64,000 nucleotides of DNA from Phycisphaerae bacterium (GTDB lineage: Bacteria > Planctomycetota > Phycisphaerae > UBA1845 > JAFGLZ01). The notes beneath the pieces were generated by a model. The model was not told the origin of the DNA and did no database searches. It worked only from the letters and a program-made list of their open reading frames with translations. A program made the position numbers and the translations under genes. Below, piece by piece: positions 8,447 to 17,850 of this stretch; position 1 is the stretch's first letter, and each line of letters begins with the position of its first letter. The stretch is taken from positions 1 through 64,000 of the forward strand of contig JAFGLZ010000198.1 of assembly GCA_016927755.1 (NCBI GenBank). The letters are read 5' to 3'.

Positions 8447-9610
8447 GTGGCAGAAGACGTCAAGGCCCTGTTGGATCACGTGTGCGACACGATCGCCGAG
8501 CGAGCGAACCCAGCCCGGATCGCCACGGCGAAGCGACGTCATGCAGACATGTTGGCGGGACGCGCGAGCGACTACATCCCGATGCTCTTCGGTCGTCCGG
8601 CGTCGCTCTCGTTCGAGCTTCAGAGCTACGACTGGAAGGAACGATTCCACGATCCGGACAAGAGCCTCTACTGCCAGCTCAAGGACAACGTGCTGCCGCA
8701 GGTCAGCGGTGACGGTGACAACGTTCCGGGGGTGCGCGCCGACATGGGCGTGGTCAACGGGATGAGCATCTATGGGGCGGGGTACGACGTGCCCGAGCAC
8801 ACGAAGCCCGTCGTCAACCGATACGTTTCGAAGGGGGATCTGGCGGCGTTCGAGGTACCCGAGGACATCTCCGACCTGGGCACGATGCCCCGCGTGCGCG
8901 AGCACATGGAGCACCATCTGGCGGTTCTTCGGGAGCACGGGCTAGGCGACGTCGTCCGCGTGGTTCACTGCGATCAGCAGGGCCCGTTCGACATCTCGGC
9001 CCAGTCGCGCGGACACGACATCTTCATCGACCTGTATGAGGACCCCGACTTCGTGCACGATCTGATGGCCAAGAGCACGCAGATCTACATCGCGATCTCG
9101 AAGCTATGCAAGCGCATCAACGGCGAGCCCGACGACAGCGGCTTGGCGGTCGACTACTGGATCGAGAACGGTGGCGTTCGGATGTGCGGGGACAGCGACA
9201 TCCTCATGAGTGCCGAGCTCTATCGCGAGTTGGTTCAGCCGTACGTGAAGCGGGCCTTGGCGGCGTTCGGCGGGGGATGGTACCACTACTGCGGCGGCGC
9301 GCGGGGGTACAAGCGGGCGGAGGGTCTGCATCTGCACGAGATCTACGGGGAGATCGAGCCGTTGCGCGGTCTGAACTGGACGACGGCGGGCGATTGGCTG
9401 GGCGAGATGCGGAAGCTCCGCTCGCTGGGAGTGACGCACCTGGGGTCGCTGCCGCGCGAGGAGGGGGAGTCGCTGGATGACTATTTCCGCCGGGCCCTGA
9501 GCCCGTACGACGACCGACGGGGAATGATCTTCTGGCCCGAGCTCCATGACGGGGAGCATGAAACGGCACCAAAGATCTGGCACCGAATCCAGGACGCAGT
9601 GTTTGCGTGA
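8447..9610 (+). CDS. uroporphyrinogen decarboxylase (URO-D) family protein
   Basis: 387-aa TIM-barrel protein of the wider URO-D superfamily, which includes HemE and corrinoid methyltransferases such as MtaA/CmuA. I see the general URO-D layout, with VVHCDQQGPFDI and DYWIENGGVRM mid-chain and GGWYHYCGG toward the end. The N-terminal RP-x-W-F-MRQAGR signature of HemE is absent, so heme synthesis is unlikely. The start is GTG 8447 with CGAGG upstream. Family members beside glycosidases are common in planctomycetes and similar degraders; a methyl-transfer role on methylated sugars is only a guess. No signal peptide, so cytoplasmic. Confidence 0.82.
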   Translation: MAEDVKALLDHVCDTIAERANPARIATAKRRHADMLAGRASDYIPMLFGRPASLSFELQSYDWKERFHDPDKSLYCQLKDNVLPQVSGDGDNVPGVRADMGVVNGMSIYGAGYDVPEHTKPVVNRYVSKGDLAAFEVPEDISDLGTMPRVREHMEHHLAVLREHGLGDVVRVVHCDQQGPFDISAQSRGHDIFIDLYEDPDFVHDLMAKSTQIYIAISKLCKRINGEPDDSGLAVDYWIENGGVRMCGDSDILMSAELYRELVQPYVKRALAAFGGGWYHYCGGARGYKRAEGLHLHEIYGEIEPLRGLNWTTAGDWLGEMRKLRSLGVTHLGSLPREEGESLDDYFRRALSPYDDRRGMIFWPELHDGEHETAPKIWHRIQDAVFA

Positions 9611-10006
9611 TCGCGCAGCCGAGTCCGCGCGGGGCGGCGGGGTGGTGCGTGTCGAGTTGGTTTCCGTTCGGATTGCCGAGGGGGCGGACCTGCCAGATGG
9701 CTTTCGATTGACGGTTTCAGGACCATCGCCACAGTCTACTGCGCCCAAGACCTTTACGAGCAATTCTGATCCACGCACCGTTCGGCTGCGCGGGCGCAAA
9801 TCGTTCTGGCCGCAAGGTCGCAGTCGCAGAATGTGAGAATGTTTTCCCTAGCGGTTGAGAACTCGCCCCTGCGTCCGGCATCTATTAGGTTGCGGGCCCA
9901 CCGTGCGGCGGGCCGGCGGAAGGAAGCAGAAACACAATTCGGCGAAAACGGATCTTGGCGCGACGGTTACGCACGTGGAAGATAGGACACCATGTAGCGC
10001 CTGGGG
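9611..10006. other. 396-bp intergenic region, nothing recognised
   Basis: This lies between the URO-D gene and a GH130-type gene on the same strand. I see no convincing coding sequence, tRNA or T-rich terminator. Short frames here have arginine-rich shadow composition. It probably contains the promoter of the downstream gene, but no clear -35/-10 pair stands out. Confidence 0.5.
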
Positions 10007-10945
10007 ATGAAGGATTCTGCTGCCATGAAGCCCATCTTTCAGCGCTCCCCGCACAACCCCATTTTGGCGGCGCGAGACATGCCGTTCCCGGCCGCGGCGG
10101 TGCTAAATCCGGGGGCAACGGAACACGAGGGCGACGTCGTTCTCGTGCTCCGCGTCGAAGACCATGCCGGCTTCTCGAGCATCTACGTGGCGCGAAGCAA
10201 AGACGGGGTGACGGGCTGGCGCATCCAACCCGAGCCACTCCTGCGACACGGCGAGCCGCGATGGCGCTATGAGATGTATGGGTGTGAGGATCCGCGCGTC
10301 GTCTATCTCAGCGAGCAGGGCTACTGGTACATCACGTACACGGGGTACTCGTCGTCGGGCGCGGCGGTGGCGCTTGCGCGAACGAAGGACTTCGTCGAGG
10401 CCGAGCGGGTAGGGCTGATCTTCTCGCCCAACAACAAGGACTCGGCGTTGTTCCCGAAACGGTTCAACGGGCGGTGGGCGGTGCTTCACCGGCCCGATGC
10501 GGGCGGGGGGATCGAGGACATCTGGATCGCGTACTCTCCCGATCTGATTCACTGGGGGGAACCACGTTGCGTGCTTCGGGAAGGATACGGCCCGGCGTGG
10601 GACGCGGTGAAGGTAGGCGCGGGCCCTCCTCCCGTGCTAACCGAGTTCGGTTGGCTGCTGATCTACCATGGCGTCAAGGCCTACGGCGGGGAGCTGCTGT
10701 ATCGGGCGGGCGCGGCGGTGCTGGACGAGATCGAACCGCACGAGGTGATCGGGCGGACGTCCGGGTGGCTCTTCCAGGCCGAGGAGATCTACGAGGTCTC
10801 CGGACTGGTGCCCGGGGTCGTCTTCCCGACGGGCATGCTCATTCGCGGCGACGAGCTGTGGATGTACTACGGGGCGGCGGACACGTGCGTTTGCCTGGCG
10901 ACGGCGAAGCTGAAGGACGTGCTGGAGGTGGTCGTGCCGCAGTAG
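10007..10945 (+). CDS. GH130-type glycoside phosphorylase/hydrolase, copy 1
   Basis: Cytoplasmic five-bladed propeller protein of 312 aa, close to GH130 beta-mannoside phosphorylases and their relatives. These release mannose 1-phosphate from beta-mannosides, or act as hydrolases. Seen: RSPHNPIL at the start, GCEDPRV (about 90), YITYTGYSS, SALFPKRFNGRWAVLHRP, GAGPPPV, LLIYHGV and the C-terminal MYYGAADTCVCLATA. ATG 10007 is possible, but ATG 10025 (MKPIF) has a better spaced AAGGA and matches the usual N-terminus. It is a single gene; a convergent Kelch gene lies downstream beyond repeat A2. Substrate is not readable from sequence. Confidence 0.83.
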   Translation: MKDSAAMKPIFQRSPHNPILAARDMPFPAAAVLNPGATEHEGDVVLVLRVEDHAGFSSIYVARSKDGVTGWRIQPEPLLRHGEPRWRYEMYGCEDPRVVYLSEQGYWYITYTGYSSSGAAVALARTKDFVEAERVGLIFSPNNKDSALFPKRFNGRWAVLHRPDAGGGIEDIWIAYSPDLIHWGEPRCVLREGYGPAWDAVKVGAGPPPVLTEFGWLLIYHGVKAYGGELLYRAGAAVLDEIEPHEVIGRTSGWLFQAEEIYEVSGLVPGVVFPTGMLIRGDELWMYYGAADTCVCLATAKLKDVLEVVVPQ

Positions 10946-11095
10946 TAGATTTCCGGCGAACATGCGTCGATCCAGACACCGAGGCCAGCCATCCGCGAGT
11001 TAGGCGACTTCCACCAGCAATCGAACGGTGGTCCACAACGGACGATCGCCATACGGCGCACGGCTCTGGCCCCCGTGGGGGCGCGAATCCTCATT

Positions 11096-11155
11096 CGAAT
11101 TCGTGCCGGCCACCGCTGAAGCGATGGGCCACCCCCGCCTGCACAGGAGGCAGGC
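11096..11155. repeat. dispersed repeat family A, copy A2, with a second hairpin
   Basis: The core cgaattcgtgccggccaccg and tgaagcgatgggccaccc match the other family A copies. The A1/A3 tail is absent here. Instead a small hairpin GCCTGC/GCAGGC follows at 11137-11155. It lies between the convergent GH130-type and Kelch genes. Confidence 0.7.
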
Positions 11156-11223
11156 AAGGATGCCCGCGTTGCACGGGAGCGGGCGGGCCGCGACGGCAGT
11201 ATGTATGGGTTGACGCAATCCGC

Positions 11224-12450
11224 TCAGGGCGTTGGCTCGATCGTGGCGATCTGGAGGACGTTTTCGGTGTTCATGTTGTAGCCGTGCGCCGGCTCGCCGC
11301 CGAAGCCGTAGAGGTGTTTGCCGTCGCAGACCCAGGGGGAGGTGGCCACGCCGTAGGGCATCACGCCGACGTGGGCGTAGTTGTCCCGCTCGACGTCGTA
11401 GCAGAGGATCTGGTCGCCGTAGCCCAGCCAGAACGGGTCCTTTCGGTCCATCGCCTTGCCCGCGCGATAGGTGGGGTAGTCGGCGCTGCCCATGAGCAGG
11501 ATGTAGCGCTCGCCCAGGGGGACGCCGTAGCCGGCCAGCACGGGAAACGGCGTGCGACGAATCGGCTTCCAGGCGTTCTTCTCGGGATCGTAGCAGTAGG
11601 CGTCTCGGAAGTTGGGCACGCCGTTATATGGCACGCGGAGCTTGTACTTCTTGGCGAGCTCCAGGTGATTGGCCCGCATGACCGGATCTGGGTGCGAACC
11701 GCCGAAGACGTAGAGCTTGCCGCGGATGACGGCCGACATCACGAGCGCCCTCGTTCCGCCGGGATAGGCGGCCATGGGCTGCCACGTCGCAACGGGGGCG
11801 TCGAGGCGCAACCTGTAGTCGGGGAGCTGGGGCCTGTTTCGCTGCTCGCTGGGGGTTCCGGTCGGGTGGCCGCTGACGAGGAAGAGCCATTTGCCGGGGA
11901 CGATGCCGACGGTGGCGAGCCATCGACCGTCGCCCTCGGGCTCGGGCAACTGGGGCATGTCGGTCCACGTCCATTTGCCGGCGGCGTCGCGTGTCAGCTT
12001 CAAGACGCGCCTGCCCGCGGCCCGCCCTCCGACGACATAGAGGGATTGCCCGTGGCAAGTGCCCTGCGTGTACTGCGGGCAGACGGGGGAAGGCGGGAGT
12101 TCGTTGTACGTCTGATCCTTGATGTTGAAGGCGTAGGTGAGGTTGGCCCGCTGGGGCATCCACAGGCCGCCGGTCAGGATGATCTGGTCGCCGATCAGAC
12201 CGGCCACGCCGCCCTTCCAGCAGACGGGGAGGTTGGGCCCGATGCGCCACTGCAAGCGGACGGGGCGGTCGTCGAGGACGCCCTCGTACTGACGGCTGAA
12301 GGGGATGCGAGCATAGGAGTCGTTGATCTTTCGTACGACGTGGATGTTGGCCACGTCGTCGCGCCAGTCGGTGGAAGTCTTGACGTCGCTGCCGTCTGAA
12401 GCGCCGGACAATAAGCAGCCCAAGGCAACACTCATTAGTAGCTGGGGCAT
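11224..12450 (-). CDS. exported Kelch-repeat beta-propeller protein
   Basis: 408-aa protein with a short hydrophobic N-terminus (MPQLLMSVALGCLLSGAS) likely acting as signal peptide. Kelch-type blades follow, each with a GG-Y/L-V pattern: DQIILTGGLWMP, QSLYVVGGRAAG, KLYVFGGSHPDP, KHLYGFGGEPAHG. The layout recalls N-acetylneuraminate epimerase and galactose-oxidase-like propellers, but no catalytic residues can be named. ATG 12450 is chosen because the signal peptide starts there; the frame is open to 12573, and the ribosome site is weak. The gene is divergent from the PEP-CTERM gene and convergent with the GH130-type gene. Confidence 0.72.
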   Translation of the reverse strand: MPQLLMSVALGCLLSGASDGSDVKTSTDWRDDVANIHVVRKINDSYARIPFSRQYEGVLDDRPVRLQWRIGPNLPVCWKGGVAGLIGDQIILTGGLWMPQRANLTYAFNIKDQTYNELPPSPVCPQYTQGTCHGQSLYVVGGRAAGRRVLKLTRDAAGKWTWTDMPQLPEPEGDGRWLATVGIVPGKWLFLVSGHPTGTPSEQRNRPQLPDYRLRLDAPVATWQPMAAYPGGTRALVMSAVIRGKLYVFGGSHPDPVMRANHLELAKKYKLRVPYNGVPNFRDAYCYDPEKNAWKPIRRTPFPVLAGYGVPLGERYILLMGSADYPTYRAGKAMDRKDPFWLGYGDQILCYDVERDNYAHVGVMPYGVATSPWVCDGKHLYGFGGEPAHGYNMNTENVLQIATIEPTP

Positions 12451-12827
12451 GGGATACACGTCTCCGGACTCGGTTCGCGTCAAGCAATTGTACATGGTAG
12501 CCACGGGGTGGCGCTTCCACCTCCCGGCGGACACATCGTCTTCCTCGTCGGCTAGCGTCTTCATCATGTTCAACAGTGCAGCGGATGTCGATCGGTCCGT
12601 TCAAGAATTCGTTCAAGCTAGTCGCAAAGCGTGTCCTTCTCAAGCCGCGAGGCAGCAGTTGCTTGTTCGGCCCCTCCTGCCCCCAGAGAATTGCTTGACT
12701 GCCCTCGCGCCCATGTTTATTCTAGTTAAAGGTACTAGATGTCGTCGTCATGCCTGAAGCGCGACTCACATCGGCGCTGTTTGGTTTCGGTGTGGTCTCG
12801 CGGCGGTGGGGACGTGGAGGCAGCGGG
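12451..12827. other. 377-bp divergent intergenic region
   Basis: The space separates the Kelch gene (minus) and the PEP-CTERM gene (plus). Apart from the plus-strand promoter candidate at 12695-12723, I recognise nothing. It is less GC-rich than its neighbours around 12600-12740, as expected for a promoter region. Confidence 0.5.
12695..12723 (+). promoter_or_regulatory. sigma70-type promoter candidate for the PEP-CTERM gene
   Basis: A TTGACT -35 box (12695-12700) and a TATTCT -10 box (12718-12723) are separated by exactly 17 bp. The start codon is about 100 bp downstream. Assigned by consensus only. Confidence 0.5.
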
Positions 12828-14012
12828 ATGCGAAGCAACCATCTCCGATCGGTTACTCTTTCTCTGATTGTCATTGGGTGTTTGCCTGCCATCGCCTTGG
12901 GCGGCTCGGCGGTGGATACGCTACTGTTCAATGCCACGACGAACACGGGCGGTGACGACCCGGCCGGGCTCGGGACGAACTACGCGTCCAGCCCGCCCCT
13001 GTTCGGGACGGATGTCATCGAAGACGCCTTCGGCAACAACGACGGACCGATCGAGCCGACGACGTTCCTGTTTGCGGACGCGGGCACCGTTGACAACGGC
13101 AATAGCGTAATCGGTGACGGTGGCGAGACGGTGGACTGGCTGAGCTGGAACACGACGCAGTTGGTCGTGCTGGACGGGTACCGCGTCGGGCTGGGCAGCG
13201 AGGGGCCACCCCAGGGGTACAACCGCGGGACCGAGCTGTTCTCGTTCGGGGTGGCGGGCGAGCAGGACGACTTCTTCGACGACAACGGGCAGAGCGGCCC
13301 TGGGACGCCGGTCGCGCGGTACTTCGCGATCCCGCAGGTTGGTAACTCGTTTGCCGTAAACCTGACGCGAACGACGACGAGCGGCCCGCGGATCGACGAG
13401 ATCGACGCGATCGTGCCGGAGGCCCCAGCGCCGGACGTGTTCACCGACCCGATCCTTTTCAATGCGACGACGCTCGGCGCGGGGGACGAGGCGGCGGGGC
13501 TCGCGCTCAACTTCGCAAGCAGCGCGACGATCCCCGGGGACACGATCGAGGACGCGTTCGGCAATCAGGACGGCGGGATCGAGCCGAGCTCGCTGATCTT
13601 CTCCGACGCGGGGGCGGTTGCCGACAATCGCAACAACACGTTCGACGTGGGCGTCGAGACGATCGACTGGATTAGCTGGGACACGACCCGGCTGGTGGAG
13701 CTGCACGGCTATCAACTCGGCCTGAGCCCAGACGGCGAGAGCGACTATCGCGGGACTGAGTTGGTTCGGTTCTTCGTCGACGACGTGCTCGTGGACATTA
13801 TCGACTTCAATCACTCGTCGGGAACGATCGACCGGATCTTCGCGGGCGGCCCGGTCGTGGGCGACAGTTTTCGAATCGAGCTTACGCGAACGATCGCGAC
13901 GGGCGGGTCGCGCGTGCTGGAGATCAACGCGATCATTCCTGAACCCGGGAGCCTAGGATTGCTCGGGCTCGCAGGCGTTCTCGGTCTCGTTCGACGGTGG
14001 CGCGTGCGATAG
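12828..14012 (+). CDS. PEP-CTERM sorting domain protein with two tandem homologous domains
   Basis: Exported protein of 394 aa. The signal peptide ends near IALGGSA. Two copies of one domain follow: copy 1 starts DTLLFNATT and contains IEDAFGNNDGPIEP and DWLSWNTTQLVVLDGYRVGL; copy 2 starts DPILFNATT with IEDAFGNQDGGIEP and DWISWDTTRLVELHGYQLGL. The C-terminus IPEPGSLGLLGLAG plus RRWRVR is a PEP-CTERM signal (PEP motif, hydrophobic helix, basic tail), processed by exosortase/archaeosortase-type systems. No exosortase gene is in the window. The ATG 12828 has GGAGG upstream. The domain function is unknown to me. Confidence 0.85.
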   Translation: MRSNHLRSVTLSLIVIGCLPAIALGGSAVDTLLFNATTNTGGDDPAGLGTNYASSPPLFGTDVIEDAFGNNDGPIEPTTFLFADAGTVDNGNSVIGDGGETVDWLSWNTTQLVVLDGYRVGLGSEGPPQGYNRGTELFSFGVAGEQDDFFDDNGQSGPGTPVARYFAIPQVGNSFAVNLTRTTTSGPRIDEIDAIVPEAPAPDVFTDPILFNATTLGAGDEAAGLALNFASSATIPGDTIEDAFGNQDGGIEPSSLIFSDAGAVADNRNNTFDVGVETIDWISWDTTRLVELHGYQLGLSPDGESDYRGTELVRFFVDDVLVDIIDFNHSSGTIDRIFAGGPVVGDSFRIELTRTIATGGSRVLEINAIIPEPGSLGLLGLAGVLGLVRRWRVR

Positions 14013-14104
14013 CGGCACGCTCGCCGGGCAAGCCACCAGCATCCTCTCGATGACCGTGGGTGGATCCGCGCAACCATCGTACGGGCATTTCACTCGGGAC
14101 GGCT

Positions 14105-14123
14105 CATGGGCAAGATGCCCATG
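14105..14123. repeat. hairpin CATGGGCA-AGA-TGCCCATG
   Basis: Perfect 8-bp stem with a 3-base loop in the 277-bp gap between the PEP-CTERM gene and the GH5-like gene. There is no T-run after it, so it is not a classic terminator. The look is that of other short hairpin repeats in this window, but I found only one copy here. Confidence 0.6.
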
Positions 14124-14289
14124 CTACGTACCCGCCGTGCGCCCGGGACCTGATCTCGCACGGTCGCTCAGGCTTCCACTCGGTCGATCATGGCCGCGGC
14201 GGCCTCGCAAGCTTGCCTGGAAACATTCGCGCCAATGGGGTACTGTCCCGCGCGTCGAGAGGACGTGGGGGCGGACGAGGAGAATCCTA

Positions 14290-15375
14290 ATGGGTAGCAG
14301 TAACGATCCGACAAGGCGTGACATGAGTCGGCGCGATTTCGTCAAGACGGCGGCAACGGCGGCGGCCAGCATGGCCGGCGCCGGTAGGGTCTCGGCCGGA
14401 TCAACCGAGAAGGAGGTGACGGCGATGGATTACGCGAAGATCCGCGGCTTCAACTATCAGCCGAGCTACGGCACCAGCGGCTTCGAGCTGTGGCAGAAGT
14501 TCGACGCCAAGACGATCGACGTCGAGCTGGGCCGGGGCAAGAAGTACTTTCCGAAGATGGACGCGATCCGGCTGTGGCTGTCGTGGGACTCGTTCAAGCG
14601 CGACCCGGGGCGATTCGCACGGGATTTCGACGAGGCCCTGAAGATCGCCGACAAGCACGGGCTCAAGGTCATGCCGGTACTCTTTAACCGATGGCACGAC
14701 AAGGAGCTGGATTACGGCGGGACGTACATCGATCACTTCCTGCCGGGGGTGAGTTGGGTGCAGCAGAAGGACATGTTCAGGCCGTATGTGGAGGCCCTCG
14801 CCGGAGGGCACGCCAAGGATGCGCGCGTGCTGGCGTGGGACCTGTGCAACGAGCCGTTCGCGTACGGCTGTCCGCCGTCGAAGATTCCGGAGATCGAGAA
14901 GGCCGAGTTCGCGTGGCTGGAGGGGTTGTACAAGACGTGCAAGCAAGTCGGCGCGCAGGCGCCGGTGACCGTCGGCATCCATCCGGGGCATCGCATCCCG
15001 GGCATTCAGCGGATCGAACCGATCAGTGACTTGTTGAGCATTCATCCCTACTACGTTCCGCCGGCGGACAAGGCCGGGTACGAACGCTCGCTGGACGACT
15101 ACGCCGCCTTCGCCAAGAAGGTGAACAAGCCGCTGCTGGCGACGGAGACGTGCTGGGGCTCGCTCGACGACGCCAAGCGGGTGGAGATCATTCGGTACAC
15201 GCTGACGCAACTGAAGAAGCGGGAGATCGGCTGGCTGGTTTACCTGCTGCATCACAGCTTGATCGCCGACGCGCACCGCGCGGAGTACGGCCCGGTCGGC
15301 GGTCCGGGGAACCTGTCGTTCATCGAAGCGGACGGGAGTCTCCGGCCGGGGCACGGGATCTTCAACGAGTTCTGA
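14290..15375 (+). CDS. Tat-exported GH5-like glycoside hydrolase (clan GH-A)
   Basis: 361-aa enzyme with a Tat signal: RRDMSRRDFVKT (9-20) followed by an Ala-rich hydrophobic stretch. The (beta/alpha)8 barrel shows the clan GH-A pattern: acid/base Glu188 in DLCNEP and probable nucleophile Glu286 in LATETCWG. It resembles cellulase/mannanase-type GH5 or relatives; the polysaccharide is not readable. ATG 14290 has AGGAG at a good distance, and the frame upstream is non-coding in character. The stop codon is part of a hairpin shared with the convergent PLP-enzyme gene. Confidence 0.85.
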   Translation: MGSSNDPTRRDMSRRDFVKTAATAAASMAGAGRVSAGSTEKEVTAMDYAKIRGFNYQPSYGTSGFELWQKFDAKTIDVELGRGKKYFPKMDAIRLWLSWDSFKRDPGRFARDFDEALKIADKHGLKVMPVLFNRWHDKELDYGGTYIDHFLPGVSWVQQKDMFRPYVEALAGGHAKDARVLAWDLCNEPFAYGCPPSKIPEIEKAEFAWLEGLYKTCKQVGAQAPVTVGIHPGHRIPGIQRIEPISDLLSIHPYYVPPADKAGYERSLDDYAAFAKKVNKPLLATETCWGSLDDAKRVEIIRYTLTQLKKREIGWLVYLLHHSLIADAHRAEYGPVGGPGNLSFIEADGSLRPGHGIFNEF

Positions 15376-15404
15376 GGCGCGGCGCGGCACCAGAAGGCGC
15401 CTCA
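15373..15404. terminator. hairpin between convergent genes
   Basis: TGAGGCGC (15373-15380, including the stop codon) pairs with GCGCCTCA (15397-15404). It lies between two convergent genes. There is no T-run on either side, so it is at best a weak or factor-assisted terminator. Confidence 0.35.
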
Positions 15405-15423
15405 GGTCGCGAGTCGTTTGTTG

Positions 15424-16569
15424 TCATACCTTCTTGAGGGCTTGTTCGAGATCCTCGATCAGCAACTCGGTCTTGTCGATGCCGGCCGAGAGGCGGACCG
15501 TGTTGGTCTTGACGCCGAAGCTGGTTCGCCGCTCGGGGGGGAGATAGAGCATGGTTGTCAGGAACGGGATGCAGATGAGCGATTCGGTCGCACCGAGGCT
15601 GACGGCGTGGATGATCCGGTTGAGCCCGTTGATGAATGTCTTGGCGTGCTCCTGGTCCTGGCCGACGTCAAAGGCCAACACGCCGCCGAAGCCCCCGGTC
15701 ATCTGCTTGCGGGCGATCTTGTGCCCCGGATCGCTGTCGAGACCCGGATAGCAGATCCGCGGGATCTTGGGATGCCGGGCGAGGAACTCGGCCATCGCCT
15801 GCGCGTTGGCGGACATTTTCTCCGCACGGAGGTCGAAGGTCTTGAGCCCTCTCTCCAGCAGCGAGGCGGAGTAGGCGTCGAGGGTCGTGCCGATCGCCTG
15901 TCGGGTGAACCACAGCTTGTTGTAGTCCTCCTTGGAGCCGGCGATGACGCCGGCCATCAGGTCGTTGTGTCCTCCCAGGGCCTTGGTGGCGCTGTGAACG
16001 ACGAGGTGCGCGCCGAGGGTCAGCGGCCTCTGGTGATAGGGCGTGGCGAAGGTGTTGTCGACGACGAGCATGGCCGAGACGGTGTTGGCGGCGGCGCGGA
16101 GCGCCGCGACGTCGACGACCTTACACAACGGATTGCTCGGGGTCTCGCAGAAGATCATCTTGGTGTTCGGCCTCAGGTGCGCAGCGATTCCGCCGCTCTC
16201 ATCGGCATCGAGCCAGGCGATTTGCACGCCCATCCGCTCGAGAATGAGCGAGACCTTGTAGTTCGCGCCGTAGATGTCGTGGAAGAGGATGAGGTGATCG
16301 CCGGCGCTGAGGTACGTGAGGAAGACCATAGTGCAGGCGGCCATGCCGGTGGTGCAGACGACGGCATCCTCTGCCCCTTCCATGGGGGCCAGTTGGCGTT
16401 CGACCTCGCGAACGGTCGGGTTGTCGTCGCGGTGGTAGGTGTAGCCGTCAATCTGGCCATCGGTGATCTGTCTGAGGACGTCGAAGGAACCGTACTCGTA
16501 ATTCACGGCGTTGACGATCGGGGTGACCATGGGCCTGTTGCCGTAGGGGGTCAATGGATCTGTACTCAT
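15424..16569 (-). CDS. Cys/Met metabolism PLP-dependent enzyme (cystathionine/methionine gamma-lyase type)
   Basis: Fold-type I PLP enzyme of 381 aa, cytoplasmic. It has the family signature around the Schiff-base lysine, SATKALGGHNDLMAGV, with Lys196, and phosphate-site residues in TTGMAAC. CETPSNPL and DNTFATPYHQ are also typical. The family covers cystathionine gamma-lyase, gamma-synthase and methionine gamma-lyase; I cannot choose between them. ATG 16569 has AAGGAG nearby. The gene is transcribed against its GH5-like neighbour and is divergent from the GH130 pair. Confidence 0.9.
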   Translation of the reverse strand: MSTDPLTPYGNRPMVTPIVNAVNYEYGSFDVLRQITDGQIDGYTYHRDDNPTVREVERQLAPMEGAEDAVVCTTGMAACTMVFLTYLSAGDHLILFHDIYGANYKVSLILERMGVQIAWLDADESGGIAAHLRPNTKMIFCETPSNPLCKVVDVAALRAAANTVSAMLVVDNTFATPYHQRPLTLGAHLVVHSATKALGGHNDLMAGVIAGSKEDYNKLWFTRQAIGTTLDAYSASLLERGLKTFDLRAEKMSANAQAMAEFLARHPKIPRICYPGLDSDPGHKIARKQMTGGFGGVLAFDVGQDQEHAKTFINGLNRIIHAVSLGATESLICIPFLTTMLYLPPERRTSFGVKTNTVRLSAGIDKTELLIEDLEQALKKV

Positions 16570-16915
16570 GTCTGCTCCTTGCTCTTAGATGCACTTCGCC
16601 GGGCACGAGCGGACTAGGATACCCGATCGGGGCCCGTTTGAGCAGCCGCGCGGGGTTTGATTTGCGAGTCCGTCGGGTCGGAGCATCCCTCATGTTCCGG
16701 TCGCGATCCAGTCGATGTAAGTCATGTCGAAAGGACTCGATACGTGGTCTGTCGGCCGCAAGGCACGCCAATTGCGTAGGCCGAAGCAACACTTCATGAT
16801 ACGCCTCCGATCGAGTCGGCTCGCCGGAAACCCTTCAGCGGCAGGCATGCCGGATCGCCCCGGCCGAAGGGGGCAGTACCGCAATCGTCTACTCTCTTGA
16901 ACAGAGGAGGAACTC
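16570..16915. other. 346-bp divergent intergenic region
   Basis: Region between the PLP enzyme (minus) and the GH130-type pair (plus). It must hold promoters for both directions, but no clear consensus pair is visible. No RNA gene seen. Confidence 0.45.
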
Positions 16916-17848
16916 ATGGGGCGCGCAGCGGGTCGTGACGTCATGCGACGGTCTCGGAGCAATCCGCTCATCGAGCTGAAGCATCTGCCCTTCCGCAGCA
17001 GCGACATCTGGAACGCGGCGGCGACGCGGTTCGAGGACGAGGTCCTCCTGCTGATCACGGTCGAGACGCTCGAGGGGACGTACCGAATCTTCCGAGCGCG
17101 GAGCCATGACGGCGAACGATTCACCGTCGACCGCGAGCCGTTCATGACGTCGCTCGAGACGGGACCCAATCAGATGTACGAGTCCATGGGCATTCGCGAT
17201 CCACGGATCACGTTCCTGGAGGACACGTACTACATCACCTACGTGGCCGACGGTGACCACGGTCTGCGGCTGGGTCTGGCCAGGACACGGGACTTCCGCT
17301 CGGTCGAGCAAGCCGGCTACGTATCGCAAGTGGACGTCAAGGGGGGAGCATTGTTCCCGAGGAAGCTCGGCGGTCGCTATGCCATCCTGAAGCGGCCGGA
17401 CGCCGGGTGCGGCATCTGGGTATCGTACTCGGACGACTTGAGCTATTGGGGGGGGGAGCGTGCGGTGATGACGCCCCGGGGTGGCTACTGGGACCCGACG
17501 CGGGTCGGGATCGGCTCTCCGCCGATCGAGATCGATCAGGGATGGCTGCTCATCTACTACGGGGAGAAGGGCACGAGCGCCGGCCCGCTCGTGCGTCTGG
17601 GCGCGGCGATCCTCGATCGGGACGACCCTTCTCAGGTACTGGCGCGATCGAACATTCCCATCCTTTCACCCCGTGACCGATACGAACGAGTGGGCAACGT
17701 CCCCAACGTGGTCTTCTCGTGCGGGGCCCTGCTCGAGGACGGCCACGTCATGCTTTACTACGGCGCCTCGGACAGTTGCGTCTGCCTGGCGACGGCCGAT
17801 CTCGACGATATCGTTCGGACTTGCATGGAAAGCAAGAGGGAGTACTAG
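16916..17848 (+). CDS. GH130-type glycoside phosphorylase/hydrolase, copy 2
   Basis: 310-aa cytoplasmic five-bladed propeller protein. Motifs: RSRSNPLI, IRDPRITFLEDTYYITYV, ALFPRKLGGRYAILKRPD, WVSYSDDLSYWG, IGSPPIEIDQGWLLIYYG and YYGASDSCVCLATA. Note IRDPR where copies 1 and 3 have CEDPR and IEDPR, so an acidic residue used by the family at this site is replaced by Arg. ATG 16916 has an excellent GAGGAGGAAC ribosome site. It forms an operon with copy 3, two bases downstream. Substrate unknown; the family acts on beta-mannosides and some other linkages. Confidence 0.82.
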   Translation: MGRAAGRDVMRRSRSNPLIELKHLPFRSSDIWNAAATRFEDEVLLLITVETLEGTYRIFRARSHDGERFTVDREPFMTSLETGPNQMYESMGIRDPRITFLEDTYYITYVADGDHGLRLGLARTRDFRSVEQAGYVSQVDVKGGALFPRKLGGRYAILKRPDAGCGIWVSYSDDLSYWGGERAVMTPRGGYWDPTRVGIGSPPIEIDQGWLLIYYGEKGTSAGPLVRLGAAILDRDDPSQVLARSNIPILSPRDRYERVGNVPNVVFSCGALLEDGHVMLYYGASDSCVCLATADLDDIVRTCMESKREY

Positions 17849-17850
17849 CC

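Noticed and set aside
10474..12399. 641-aa plus-strand frame spanning the end of the GH130-type gene and the Kelch gene antisense
   Set aside because: It crosses a gene end, a repeat and an antisense gene; composition is shadow-like. The two real genes on either strand explain the region.
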